Assembly: GCA_030522415.1 (NCBI GenBank)
Contig: CM060109.1
Span: 31,269,892 to 31,333,891, forward strand
Origin: Channallabes apus
Taxonomy: Eukaryota; Chordata; Actinopteri; Siluriformes; Clariidae
Length of the DNA stretch: 64,000 bases
Direction: 5' to 3'
The notes below the pieces were generated by a model. That model was not told where the DNA came from and made no database searches. It saw only the letters and a program-made list of their open reading frames with translations. Both the position numbers and the translations under genes were made by a program. This document shows, in pieces, positions 19,201 to 31,112 of the stretch. The first letter of the stretch is position 1. Each line of letters starts with the position of its first letter.

Positions 19201-20499
19201 CATAAATTCAGATTTTTGTGGCACGTTTTCTGTTTCATAAGATATTACCTATATATTTTTTAAATAATTGCTTTTGTTGTGGCGGCACGGTGGTGTAGTG
19301 GTTAGCACTGTCGCCTTGCACCTCCAGGGTCCGGGTTTGATTCCCATCTCTGTGTGCATGGAGTTTGCATGTTCTCCCCATGCTTGGTGGGTTTCCTCTG
19401 AGTACTCCAGTTTCCTCCCACAATCCAAAGACATGCAGATTAGGCTAATTGGCGTTCCCAAATTGACCATAGTGTGTGTGTGTGCTCTGCGATGGATTGG
19501 CACGCTGTCCAGGGTGTACCCTGCCTCGTGCCCACCCCAGTGAAAAAAAAATACACTTTAGTGTATTACAAATATATTGAAATCCTCGATAATACACTGC
19601 AAATATACTAACAAAAAGTTGTACCATCAGTTAATATATAAAAAGTATACTAACATCATGCTTTTACCAAATGTTGGAATTAAACTTTAAATATACTTAA
19701 AAAATTATTGTATTATAATACTTTAAGTGAAAGGTTGGTCTAATTTCCAAAGTATACTTATTTAAACTTGTTTTTCAATATATTTTTGGTATATTTTTTT
19801 TTAAATATGCTCGAAATAATCATTATACAAATGTACAGAAAGTATATATTAGAATACAAATTTTAATATATGGTAGTCTCAGTATATTATCAGTTAAATG
19901 TAAATGTACTTATATTGAGTGCACTACTCTCTCATGCGCGCGCTTTTTTAAGGTAAATTTAACGGTTTTAAATTAAGTACATACTTTAATCTATAGATTG
20001 TATTGTCTAATGTGTTGTTGTTAATGTGTTATGTACTTTGCTTGTGGTATAATGGCTCTGTAGCTCTCGGCCTGTTTTCAGTCTCTGTGTACAGGGATTA
20101 AAGTTCTCCGTCGTTACGACGGATTTCCGTCAATCACACTGTTCCGCCTGTCCTTAATGTTTAAAATTCACTTTTCATAATTTTAATGCTGTGTATATAT
20201 ATAGGCTTACATGGGTCTTAAATTAAGGAAAGACAGTGTATTCAGCCTGCTGAGGAGGATGTGATCAAAGCCTGGAGTGGAGTGACTGCACGTTCCTCTC
20301 TCCACTCTAAGCGTTTTGTTATCACTCTGGTATGGATCCACTCCGGGTTTTGGTTTAGTTTTGAAGAACTACATGTCAGGCTGAGGTATAACTATATTTA
20401 AGATAGCATGGACACACTTAATGCAGGAAGGCTCCGATGTTTCGGAGATTGATAAAAGAGTAAAAAAATAAATGGAGATGGGCTTGGCTTAGCGAAATT

Positions 20500-20830
20500 G
20501 GGGAGAATGGCAAGCCTTTTAGTTTGTGGACTAAAAAAATCAAACATCCAGGTACGTGTCTTTGCACAGTATGCCACAGGAAACTTCAATATGGCAAAAC
20601 AAAGTGCGAGCTCGCCATCAGTCAGCAACTAGTCACAATGCTGCGGTTCGTGCTCTAACAGTACACATGCTCCCTGTCTGGTGCGACAAGAACCACAACG
20701 GAGATTCACGCATCTATGGCCGACCGTGTGCGCGATGTAAAAGTGCGCCTATGTTCTTTCATAGCGGAGCATGACCTGTCGGTCACAGTCTCACAACCGC
20801 TAGTTAATTTAATGCAATCAGTTGTCAAGA
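20500..20830 (+). pseudogene. Possible BED/zinc-finger transposase fragment
   Basis: Frames on the plus strand give CTVCHRKLQYGKTKC followed, after a frame change, by HQSATSHNAAV. This is a C-x2-C ... H-x4-5-H arrangement like the N-terminal zinc finger of hAT-type proteins. Further on comes AEHDLSVTVSQPLVNLM, similar in style to fish hAT-related proteins. The frame is broken several times. Low certainty. Confidence 0.35.
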
Positions 20831-20845
20831 CAGTTGTCTATAGGC

Positions 20846-21553
20846 TACGTTTACACTGCCAGGTGAATGTGACCCAATTCCGATTTTTTGCTCATATGTG
20901 ACACATATAACAGTGTCCGTGTAAACAGGAAAAAAAACGCATGCATTCCGATATTTCGAGATCGGTTTCAGGCCTCCTTCATATGTGGATATGAATCAGA
21001 TATGTGCTAATGTGATTGTCGTGTAAACAGACGGATCGGATTCCCTGAGTCATTGTGTTCTGTACGTCATTAAAACTGCGACTTCTTCGCGGTTTAATGA
21101 CGTAATGTTATTCTCCGGTGGAAGCGCGTGTGGAATTACAACATCGCAGGTGACGTGGAAGAGGTAAAGAACAACGCCCCCCCCCTCCAACACACACGCC
21201 TTGTGTTAATGCTTATTTGGGCTAAATAACATTAAATCAGTATTTGATGAATAAAGCATATGTGCAGGCTGCAATTATGCCGTTTTTTTCCCTCCTCCTC
21301 CTTTTTAAAACCATGGTGCGCGAGCATATATAGCAGAGATAGCGTTAAACATATTTCACCTTCATCTTTCTTGGCCAGTGTGCAGCGCAAGAACCTCCCT
21401 TTAAGTATGCGCGATGTTTCAGATGGTATGGAGAGTGTAAACACGTGAATCGGATATGAGTCATGGTTAAAAGAACGTGTAAACAGACGGTCAGAAAAAT
21501 CTGATATAGGCAACAAATCAGAATTAAGCATCGAGACCTGCAGTGTAAACGTA
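20846..21553. mobile_element. Inverted-repeat element TACGTTTACACTGC
   Basis: Ends TACGTTTACACTGCCAGGT and ACCTGCAGTGTAAACGTA are inverted matches with one extra base. The motif GTGTAAACAG recurs inside in both orientations. No ORF or clear target duplication. Confidence 0.5.
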
Positions 21554-22282
21554 CTTGCACACATGGCATTGCTGCTTACTGGAAATCCGATTTGTCATCT
21601 AAGCTGAAAACGAAGATACATAAAACATGCACTGAAAAAGCACTTTTTGGAATTTAATGGTGGTGCTATTACTTTTTTCTGTTAATTATTAAGAGTTTCA
21701 CAAAACATTGTTTGGTGTTATAAGATAAATAAAAACATGCACTGAAAAGATATGTGGTAGATGGTTGATTATTTGTGAAGGTATATATTTTTTTCAAAGA
21801 TTACAAATAGCTTTTAAAATATGCAAACTGGCAATATTAAAGCGGTTTAATCTCCCCTAACGCTATTGGTCTCGACTATTTAAATAAAGTGTTTGTTAAA
21901 GGAATATGGCTCGGCCTGAAAAAAGTTCAGTCAGAAGACTTTTTTTCACTTTAATCCCTGTGTGTAACAGAATCAACACACCAGGTTTAAACTAATACTG
22001 TACCTGTAGATTCTAATCCTAATGTCTGTCTGTGTTCACACACCAGTTTATATTTTAGTCTGTGTGTTTGTGAGACAACCTGACTTTTGTTGAGCACAAA
22101 TAAACTATATTCTTTTTTGTAACCTTGTGCAAATTAAATCTGTTGAACTCATGAATAAAATCTGCCTCATAATTACTGATGTAATGCTTTTCAAAAACAT
22201 GTTATAGTGTAGAAAATGCACTTAGCATTTGTAAATTATCCTAAACACTTAATGTACTGGTAACACATTTGCAGTACAGTAT

Positions 22283-22547
22283 TGTGGGCGGGGCGGCGGC
22301 TTGCGACCGTCATGCCTTGCGGGAGGTGTTCTTTTTGTGTTCACCCTGTTTGGGACGTGTGTTTAGGTTAGTGGCTTCGGCCAAGTTTGAGTATGTGTAC
22401 ATGTGTGCTATCTCTATGTGTGTATGTGCTGCATTCTGCTACCGTTCTCCAGTTCTAGCTAATAGCTGAATAGGTGTGTCATTACATTGTGTAGCCACCA
22501 AACTCACTCGTCCTCCAAGTTCCCTGCTAGCGTCAAAAAACGCTACA
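22283..22547 (+). repeat. Solo LTR of the 14641-16637 family
   Basis: Starts TGTGGGCGGGGCGGCGGC and ends CTAGCGTCAAAAAACGCTACA-like, the reverse-complement pattern of the LTR at 14641, with GACCGTCATGCCTTGCGGG and GTGGCTTCGGCCAAG shared internally. GTAT flanks both sides. The single LTR implies LTR-LTR recombination or loss of the interior. It is clearly more diverged than the pair at 14641/16407. Confidence 0.8.
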
Positions 22548-23145
22548 GTATTATAGAAGGTTGTGTGTACTGTATGATACAATAAAGTATATTTGTATTA
22601 ACCACAAAGTGTACTTTTTTAGTATTTGTAATTGGCTAGAAGTATAACAGCATGCTACTGCTGCAATAAGAATATACTCATTGTATATTAATCATGTATT
22701 TGTAATACAGTAAAAATAGCTGTAATGTACTTATAATACATTAAATATATACTTAAATTGTATTAATTACTGTCAGGTATGTATGTTAGTACACACACAG
22801 CCATATACTTTAAGTGTACTAAAGTATACTTAAAGTTGTTCCACTTTAGCCCACAAAAGTATACTTAATACACTTAAAATTGTGCTTTTGTACAATTTAA
22901 TTACAACTTAAATACACTTAGTACAAAATTAGTTGTTCCAAAATAGCAAACTTCAAGTATACTAGTCATTAGTCTGGCTGCAAGTACATTTAAGTATGCT
23001 TTAGCATGCTAGGATTTAATATACTTAGCATACTTTTTTTTTACTTGGGCAGAGTCTCCTGGGATAGTCTCCAGGTCCCTGCGACCCTAAATACAGGATA
23101 AAGTGGTATAGAAGATGGATGAATGAATGAATGAATGCTTTTGTT

Positions 23146-24682
23146 CTTCTTATTTGTTGGTTAGTTACTTGGAATACATAAAGAAGAACACATGACATAT
23201 AACAGACTTGCCATGAAGTGATTTTACAATGATTTTACCAAACTTAATAATAATATTATATTACATATTCTAATGATTTATAGTTTAATGTTCAATTTAA
23301 TGTTATGGAACATCCATGAAATATTCTTTGTCATACTTACATTATAGCAGCTGTAAATAGATATTCCTTTGTCAACATCTTCCGATTAATTACAGTACAT
23401 TCGAGAATTCAACAGCACTGTGGTACAAAAGTCGTTTTCGACAAACATATCTATTGTTTCAAACATCATTTGATTCACATCCTGCAGCATCAGAAGCACT
23501 TTGCTTGAAAAAGGTGATAAATGTCTTTCGTCCAGAATGTCTTATATCAAAGGGGAATTTGAATTCTTTGCCAAGTTTCATACTATCTCAGCATTTACAC
23601 TTCCAAATACTTTCTGGATTTGACCCTGAAATCTATCCCTGAGTTAAAAACTTTTCACTTAGGTTTATGGACCTCTAATATGGACCTCTCATGCACTCTA
23701 CATGTTACAGTACGCAGCTTATTCGCCTGTGATAGATGAAATGAGATTTGTAGATCTAAAGCATCTTAAGAATTAATTAAGGTGTTTTAGGCAAATTGGT
23801 GTTTAACAAAGTGTATGCTGCTGGAAATTATTCAAATGACAAATCAGTCAAAAGACTTAAACCACATTTGACCTCAAGCTACCAAACTACCATTCTTTCT
23901 AATTCTGGCCTTAATGACATTCGCAGCATGTGAAGTACTTACAGCTCCTATGCCCTTCTTTTCTCTGCACAGCTTCTATGAAGACACATTGCTAATTGTT
24001 GAGCTTTGAGAGTTCCAACCCCCTGCTGCAGCCGTCTGGACCTTTGGCATTTCACGCTGTCTGAGAGTGACATTGGAAGATGTGTTTGGGCAGAAATTAA
24101 GAGCATTAGCAGCAGAAGACTTGACCTCTCAGTGCAGAAGCACAGAGGGAGACATTTTTATCCCCATCATTCTATGAGGAGGAATTACTATTGCCTCTAG
24201 TAACATCCTACTGGCAACTTCAATTTAGCAAATCTGCCTTAACTAAATGAAAGTCATGTATTAAAGAAGCCGACATCTGCTCTAGTGTTACTTGCTCATC
24301 ACAGGAATCAAAGGTTGTAATAGACACTGACATCGGGACAGACAGCATAATAGAAAACATGTAAATGGAAGAAACTAAAGCAAGTTAATACAAACAGTAC
24401 AGAGTGGCTGAATACAATCTAAGTTATTTGTGAGAAAGGCAAATTACTTTATTTATAATGTAGATTAAGCTAATCTGCAGTATGTTAGATATGTTACATA
24501 CATAGGTTCCATAGTCATGATAGGTAAGCTGCCTTTTTTGCTGTAGTTATTCTGGTCAGGGGCTGTCAGTTTGTAAAAATTAGAAAAATTCTCAAGTTAA
24601 AAATTGGAATCAATTAACTTTAATGTGCTCAGGTTCATACAGGTGTACAGTATTACACAGTTTACTCAGGTGGCTCCCTAGT
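23146..24682. other. No gene seen
   Basis: AT-rich, non-repetitive as far as can be judged. Two 62-64 codon ORFs (23454-23642, 24006-24200) show no features. Confidence 0.5.
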
Positions 24683-24693
24683 AGATTTGTTGC

Positions 24694-25558
24694 ACGGGTG
24701 GGTAGAGTAGCCAAAAAAAGACTACTCAAGTACTGAGTAACTGTTTCATCATAATCTCCAATTTATTTATTTTAGAAATTATATAAGCAGCCAGACAAAA
24801 TTATAAAATAATGTACAAATTCTGACATTTCCAAATGAAATAAATAAAATAAATGAATATAGCTAAATATACAGTATTTGCAAAATAGCACATTAAGGAA
24901 CAGGAAACACAAATTTCCTAATCTCACTTTTTTCACAACATAAAGCCTTTGAAATGAATACAGTACCTACTATAGGTAACATATGTATGTTTGAACAGTG
25001 TAATCTTACACTGGAAATAGTTTACACTGTTCAAACATACATATGTTACCTACGGTAGGTATTTGTTTCAATGGCTTTACTGTATGTTGAATAAATTGTT
25101 CAGTTGCCCTCCAAATGTCTCAGCAGATTAGAACATATGTACAAGAGGTCTCACTTTACCATAAACTGTGTCAAACAGAACAAATGTAAGAAACTTGTAT
25201 TATTAGCCTCTAGCTTATTTGCTAAATATATGTTAAAATTGCATTAAATAAAACAGCTAAACTAACTGCAACATTCTTCCTCCAAACAGTTTCCTACAAG
25301 TCTGTTATCGTTATTGCGGCCGATTGGTCAAACGGAGTCATGTGATTATTGTTGCTACTGTACATCTGATGCTGCATTACCAGCCGCATTTCTAATGTGT
25401 AGAGTTGAGTGTAGCCGAATGTAGCGGAGTAAGGGTAGCGTTTCTTCTTCGCAAATCTACTCAAGTAAAAAATTAAAACTATGGTGCAGTAAGACTACTT
25501 ATGGAAGTACTTTTTTTTTAAGTTACTTAAGTAAATGTAACTTGTTACTGCCCACCTC
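24694..25558. mobile_element. hAT-like nonautonomous element with (T)ACTCAAGTA ends
   Basis: Left end GGGTGGGTAGAGTAGCC with GACTACTCAAGTACTG, right end ACTTAAGTAAATGTAACTTG then TTACTGCCCACC, inverted relatives of each other. The flanks AGATTTGTTGC (24683-24693) and AGATTTGCTGC (25559-25569) match with one substitution and contain the 8-bp duplication expected for hAT. It contains a strong central hairpin. Confidence 0.7.
24964..25061. repeat. Perfect-stem hairpin inside the hAT-like element
   Basis: Arms 24964-25003 and 25022-25061 (TACCTACTATAGGTAACATA ... TATGTTACCTACGGTAGGTA) pair over about 40 bp with an 18-bp loop. Pairing continues imperfectly outwards to about 24938-25098. Confidence 0.85.
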
Positions 25559-25569
25559 AGATTTGCTGC

Positions 25570-26312
25570 TAGCATTTGTTGCATTCTTTGCTGTGGCCTG
25601 GCATAATTTTGCAGTCAAAGAACAAATCCCAGCCACTTTCAGTGTCAGTCCCAAGCCTAAATAAATTGGAGAGGGATATGCAGATGAAGGCATCTGATGT
25701 AAACCTTTGCCAAATTAAATATGCAAGCCCGTTGATCAAGTATGGCGACGATTAATGGGAGCAGGGAAAAGTAACACAAGTGCTTTTCAGACTTCCTAAA
25801 TGCCTGAATTAAGAAAACTTAGAGTGCTTTTCAATTTTGCTCCTATAAATCCAAAACTTCTTTGCTAAAAATAGTACTAGTGATGCCAGACCAAGGGTCA
25901 TGAACACTTATTTAACCTGATGTTATTGATGTCCGCATCTAAAAGCATTAACATTTCTCCATGATATAATTTTGCAACTTCATATGGCAGATTTGAATGA
26001 TTACCAGGGAATTTATTATTTTTTTGCCCAAGTGAGAAAAGAAGCAGACAAACCATGAGCAGGATGAAGTAATACCTACCTAATATGTGTAGAAATATAG
26101 CATCTGGTCTGTCCAGACTGAGCTAAGTTCATCCTAAAATAGTTTTACTCCTTATTATCATACAGTCACTTGCCTTCTAGCACATTGTTGGGGCTGAGCT
26201 TCTCTCATGCCAGGACATTTATACCAAACAGTGCCTGAGGATGGATTGGAGGATTTACAAAAACCCTAGCTACCTAATCCACAGGCTTTTTGCCTTTGGA
26301 CAGACGTTAGGA

Positions 26313-26316
<4 letters not shown>
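25570..26316. other. No gene seen
   Basis: No ORF or repeat that I can support. Confidence 0.45.

Positions 26317-26369
<53 letters not shown>
26317..26369. repeat. (CA)n microsatellite
   Basis: About 26 CA units. The overlapping 63-codon ORF is a repeat artefact. Confidence 0.95.
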
Positions 26370-26372
<3 letters not shown>

Positions 26373-26850
26373 CACATACTGTATACAGTACATACACAGT
26401 TACTCCTCACTGGCCTTGAGGCTGCTGAATAACTTTACTAGTCATCCATTAATTTGATATTATCTTCATGTAGGGAAACTTACTTATGATGCATATGTTT
26501 ATATTCATGCTTAACATGCAATCATATACACAATAACATACAGTCCGACTATTTCTTATCTTTAAACATAAATTGTAGTTTCACAATAATTTTAAATATA
26601 AAATATAGTCTACTGGTTTAACTATGTAGTAACATGCCTAATGTTTCAGAAAACTAAATTCTGTGTAGGTGTTAAAAAATAAAATAAAAAATAAAATAAA
26701 AATAAAGTCAGGTTCATCCAAGTTAATTTTATTCTCCTTTCCATTTTCATAAGAAAAATCAAAATGTCTGTTTGATTGTGATAGGGCAAATACTGTACAG
26801 AGCAGATGAGAGTGAGAAGGTGAAATGAGGGTGCAAGAGTGAGAGGCCAC

Positions 26851-26876
26851 AGAGAGAGAGAGAGAGAGAGAGAGAA
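26851..26876. repeat. (GA)n microsatellite
   Basis: Short GA tract followed by GAAGAAAAAAA. An (ATT)n/(TTTA)n stretch lies at about 26980-27040. Confidence 0.9.
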
Positions 26877-27040
26877 GAAAAAAATGAATCTTATATTTTA
26901 TGAAACTTCTGCTTTCACCCTATTCATTAGAGAAAAAGTTTATACCATTTGCCAGTTAGAAGGTTCTTTTGTTTTTCTGTATTATTATTATTATTATTAT
27001 TTTATTTATTTATTTTTATTTTTATTTTTTTATTTTAGAA

Positions 27041-27779
27041 CAGTATTTTATTTTAATTACAAACATACAAATAGACATAGCATATTTATTTATGAAGAGG
27101 GAATTATATTTCCTTAGTGTTTTAGTTTAATTTCATTGTATTTGAATTTTGATAACCAGTACTCTCCCAATGCAGCTTTACAGAAATATGGATGTAGATT
27201 AAGATCCTTAATGAGCAAGCCACAAAAAGTTCCTGATAGCTAAAAATCTGAACTATTCAGGTGATATGATTTACTAAGGACAGATGAGTACTGGGTAGAA
27301 AATATTTTTGGCAAGTGCCATAAAGCAAACCTTAAAGTATCCATGTTGGGCACACACACATTGTACTCGCACACACATTACATATTACAATTAGTGTAAG
27401 AATTAATCTGTATAATTATGCTTGCTTTTATAGGCCAGGTGTTTTTAGATTAATGTTAAATAGTTTTGGTTTATTAAGAAATATATATACACACAATTAT
27501 GAATTAATGCATTACATGGTATATTTTATATATCATATTCAGTTGACCAGAATTCAGAATATTTAGCAGGCATTCTTTACAGCATCAATGATCATTTAGC
27601 ATGGTTCAAAATAATGCATGTTAGCAGATAGCTGGTAGATAGTGTCTAGTTTCATATGACATTTCTATATGTCATTGTCAGCCTCAAAAGAATCAACATC
27701 AAAACAAAGGGTAGGTCTTGCAAAAAAGAAAAAAAGTTGACCTTCACTAGAGTCCAAAGTCAGCCTTTGAGAAGATGTA

Positions 27780-27782
<3 letters not shown>
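27041..27782. other. No gene seen
   Basis: AT-rich DNA without a recognisable feature. Confidence 0.45.

Positions 27783-27859
<77 letters not shown>
27783..27859. repeat. (TG)n microsatellite
   Basis: About 38 TG units, followed by a short GA tract. Confidence 0.95.
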
Positions 27860-27870
<11 letters not shown>

Positions 27871-28165
27871 TACACTCATACATGTGTGTGTTATCGAAAT
27901 CTATTTCGTACGCTAAGATAAAGGAACAGCTACAGACGGATAATATCCGTCCTAGGCCTTAGATATTAAAAGCTAGAAATCCAGTTCATCAGACATACTT
28001 CAGGCTAAATGAGGAGTATTTAAAATATAACTTTATTTAATAAAACTGTTAGTTGGCAAAAAAATTATTTGTGGGGACATAAGATGTGTAATAATCTTGG
28101 TCATTTTGGGTCTTTTTCAAGATGATTTTGGGGATTTTTATGGCTGTCTGTTTGTCTGTTTGTGA

Positions 28166-28233
<68 letters not shown>
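28166..28233. repeat. (ATCT)n microsatellite
   Basis: About 17 ATCT units, preceded by a short (TGTC/TGTT) run. No SINE body is attached here, unlike the GATA tract at 2850. Confidence 0.95.
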
Positions 28234-28234
<1 letters not shown>

Positions 28235-29664
28235 CACAGGTAAATAAATATTAAACCTTTCCATTTATCTACGTTTGGCATTTTTATCACTATCGCTTGT
28301 CAGATCATATACATTAATGCATTAAGACAGACATTTTTATTAATGCATCTAGGTAGAACACCAAAGTCTATAAATCCTGGAATCTGTTTCAATTTGAGAA
28401 GATCATTTAAAAATAAACCCTGGTTCTCACTTTAAATACTTGCAAATGTTGACTTTCTCTGAATAACTTTCTCTGCTGCCTGTTCCAAAATGATTATATA
28501 GCTGCTGCCATTTATCTGGGATATGGTTTAGCTGTAATCTAGACTCAGATGACTCAGATGATGGCAGGCTGTAACAGACCCCAGATTTGACACAGTAGAA
28601 ATTTTTAAATGATTACACTATTTGCTCTGCAGGTGGGAAAAGACATCTTAAGGCATTTTCCACCTATAACACTCCACAAATTGTGGGAGGGTTTGTTGTC
28701 TGACAGCTGTTATTAGACATTTGAAAAGCTCAGTAGACAGACTGTGTGCTACAGGAAGGGTGATTGATAAAAATTACCTTCTATTTTTTGTGGATCTGCA
28801 CCTGAAGTGTGCAGGCAGGAGCATGATAATTCTAAGTGTTATCTTTGAAAAGGAAAATGTCCTGGTAATTGGTGTACAAGTCTGCCAACACCTTCCTTTT
28901 CGTTTGTTCATTGTAGGTAATTGACTATAATTGCCCTTAGTAAAATGAAAAATATATTAAGCTTGGATGTCAACCTTAGTTTCAATCAGAATGCCCAGGA
29001 TAAATGTGAAGAATTCATTTTATATTGGTCAGTTTATGTGTCTGTCTACATACAGTATGTGACTGTGTGTTTATTTTGGGCACAATGAATATGTATGAGT
29101 ATGTATAGGATATTCATCAATGAACTCTTTGTCACACTTCATCTGGTCATGTCTAATATATAAATGATATAGTTATGCTACCTCGGAGCTGCCCAAAGCA
29201 TCTACACTGTGAGCACTGACTCCATAAATCAAAGACTGAGCAGAGTGACACAATGCATTGGGTTGTTCATCTAGACTTCTATACATCACTAGAATCCATA
29301 GTCAAGCTCTAAGCTCAGTGACAAGCTGACCGTGCCTGTGCATGAGTGGACCATGCTAAGAGCAGTGAATAGGCTGTTAGTAAGGCTATAGGAAGCAGCA
29401 TTCAGAAACAGGAGGCGTCTGGTGTAGGGCTGCTAATGGCTTATTGATGAATGTGTCTCCCTTTCAGTTTTAGCTCTCAGGCTGTGTTTGAGTGAACCGA
29501 GCCCTTTAAGACAAGAAGCATACAGAACGGCTGACAGCTGACGAATGCTTCTGGTGACTGCCTGGGCAACAAAGACAGGAGCTAGTTAAGTTTAATCTTC
29601 ACAGATTCAGGTTTTACGCTCATGAAGACTATGAAGTAAAGATTTAGACACAAACTTAATAGTA
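28234..29664. other. No gene seen
   Basis: Mixed DNA, somewhat less AT-rich at 29200-29560. The ORF at 28721-28924 has no recognisable feature. Confidence 0.45.
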
Positions 29665-29884
29665 CAAACCGGATTCCAAAAAAGTTGGGACACTAAACAA
29701 ATTGTGAATAAAAACTGAATGCAATGATGTGGAGATGGCAAATGTCAATATTTTATTCAGAATAGAACATAGATGACAGATCAAAAGTTTAGAGAAAATG
29801 TATCATTTTAAAGGAAAAATATGTTGATTCCAAATTTCACGGTGTCAACAAATCCCAAAAAAGTTGGGACAAGAACACTCAAAA

Positions 29885-30985
29885 AAATTAACATGGCTAC
29901 CTGTTACATGTACTAAAATGTAATATGTGTTTTGTATATAATAATTTCATGTTTCGAAGCTAAACATGAATAAGTTATGTTGTATTTGCATGAAATTCAA
30001 CAACTTAACATGTACTAGATTCAATCATGTTGAGATAAACCAACGAGATTTTGTCAATATGAAAACCGGAAATAGCAAAACCGGAAATATCGCGAGAAGA
30101 CATCGCGAGAAGAGAACACAGTTTGAGAAGACAAACGTTGGCGAGCTTGTGGAAAAGGTAAGCAGGAATTAATTCCCATCTTTCTAAATAGAAACTAAAT
30201 ACTGAACATAAATGTCACCTGTTGTTTAGCGATGTTTAGTCACGTTATTTTGGTTTAAGCTATTTCTTGTATTTTTAATTACACTTAAAATACTGACGGT
30301 TATATGTTCTGGTTTTGGTCTGTTCTCATGAGTTGTGAAGCGAACGGAACAAAGAATAAATATTGTTCATTTGCTAAATTAAGTATCATGAATTTTAATT
30401 GAATATCTATCTCTTTATTTTTTCACAGGAGTGTGTGACTGAAAAGTGTCCTGTCTGCATCTGACTTCAGGAGTTTCCTGACCAACCAGATCTAACGGTC
30501 ATATTTAAAAGTCATAACGTACAGTTATAAAGTACAAAACGTTTCTGTTGGTGTTTAATTATTTTTTTTATTAATACTTATTTGTGGTGTTTTATGTTTT
30601 GTACATCTTTTCAAATTGAGACCTTATTTGTAAGTTGCTCCTGGTGTAAAATAAAAATCTCTGTTTTATCCCGTTTGTCTGCTTCCTTCCTTCACAGAAT
30701 TCTTTTGACCAGGGCTTGAAATTTAAATTTACTTGAGTTGGATCAACTTAATTTACAATTGAAAAATTTGTTGTACCAACCCTATTCATTTATGTTAACA
30801 GTATTAAATTATGTTGGACGCAGCTGTAGTAAATAAGTTAAATTAACCTAATAACATTACTTTGACGGAACCTAAAAACATTAAGTTGGGCCAACAAAAT
30901 TGCTTAATGCTGAACGAAAGCCATTAAATCAGGTGGAAATTCTTTAAATAATTTAATTATGTTCATTCAACGAGTTATTTTAAGA
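29885..30985. mobile_element. Unidentified 1.1-kb insert in the Tc1 element
   Basis: The Tc1 body breaks off after GGGACAAGAACACT and resumes at GGCTGGAAAAAG near 30985. The insert begins AAAAAAATTAACATGGC and ends near TCAACGAGTTATTTTAAG. No convincing terminal repeats. A segment at 30060-30160 has CG dinucleotides (CGCGAGAAG twice), unlike its AT-rich surroundings, and intron-like signals follow. Confidence 0.5.
29966..30463 (+). CDS. Candidate two-exon small ORF in the insert
   Basis: An ORF from 29966 runs in-frame to a donor-like AAG|GTAAGC at about 30158. A pyrimidine-rich TTTTTTCACAG|GAG acceptor lies at about 30429. Read across these signals the frame would continue briefly and stop at TGA at about 30463, and an AATAAAAATC-type signal follows at about 30648. 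The protein is short, basic (RRHREKR) and unlike anything I recognise. It could be an exon carried by the insert, or chance. Confidence 0.25.
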
Positions 30986-31112
30986 GGCTGGAAAAAGTAA
31001 ATTTGAGCATAACGAAGAGCTGGAAGACCAATTAAAAGTAATTAGGTTAATTGGCAACATGATTGGGTATAAAAAGAGCTTCTCAGAGTGGCAGTGTCTC
31101 TCAGAAGCCAAG

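Larger units (their letters stand above)
20092..21960. mobile_element. hAT-like element with CAGGGATTAAAGT termini
   Basis: Begins CAGGGATTAAAGT and ends ACTTTAATCCCTG, a perfect 13-bp inverted repeat. TGTGTA flanks both sides (20086-20091, 21961-21966). CAG...CTG ends suggest hAT, but the visible duplication is 6 bp rather than 8. It contains a possible zinc-finger coding fragment and another inverted-repeat element. Confidence 0.6.
19535..23049. mobile_element. CCCCAGTG...CTTGGG DNA transposon, nonautonomous, inside SINE A
   Basis: Starts CCCCAGTGAAAAAAAAATAC and ends TTTTTTTTTTACTTGGG, imperfect terminal inverted repeats. CA flanks both sides, and the split SINE supplies the empty-site comparison. 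The outer arms (19545-20000, 22550-23040) are AT-rich and full of short palindromes such as AAGTATACTT. The centre is a separate nested element (20092-21960), and a solo LTR (22283-22547) sits in the right arm. No transposase that I recognise. Confidence 0.7.
19279..23135 (+). repeat. SINE A copy split by a 3.5-kb insertion
   Basis: The SINE head begins near 19281 and the body breaks after GTGCCCA at 19534. It resumes with AGAGTCTCCTGGG at 23051 and ends in (GAAT)n. TGCTTTTGTT flanks the whole at 19269-19278 and 23136-23145, showing that the two halves are one SINE insertion opened later. Confidence 0.85.

Noticed and set aside
28721..28924. 67-codon ORF as a possible exon
   Set aside because: No splice context, domain or repeat match.
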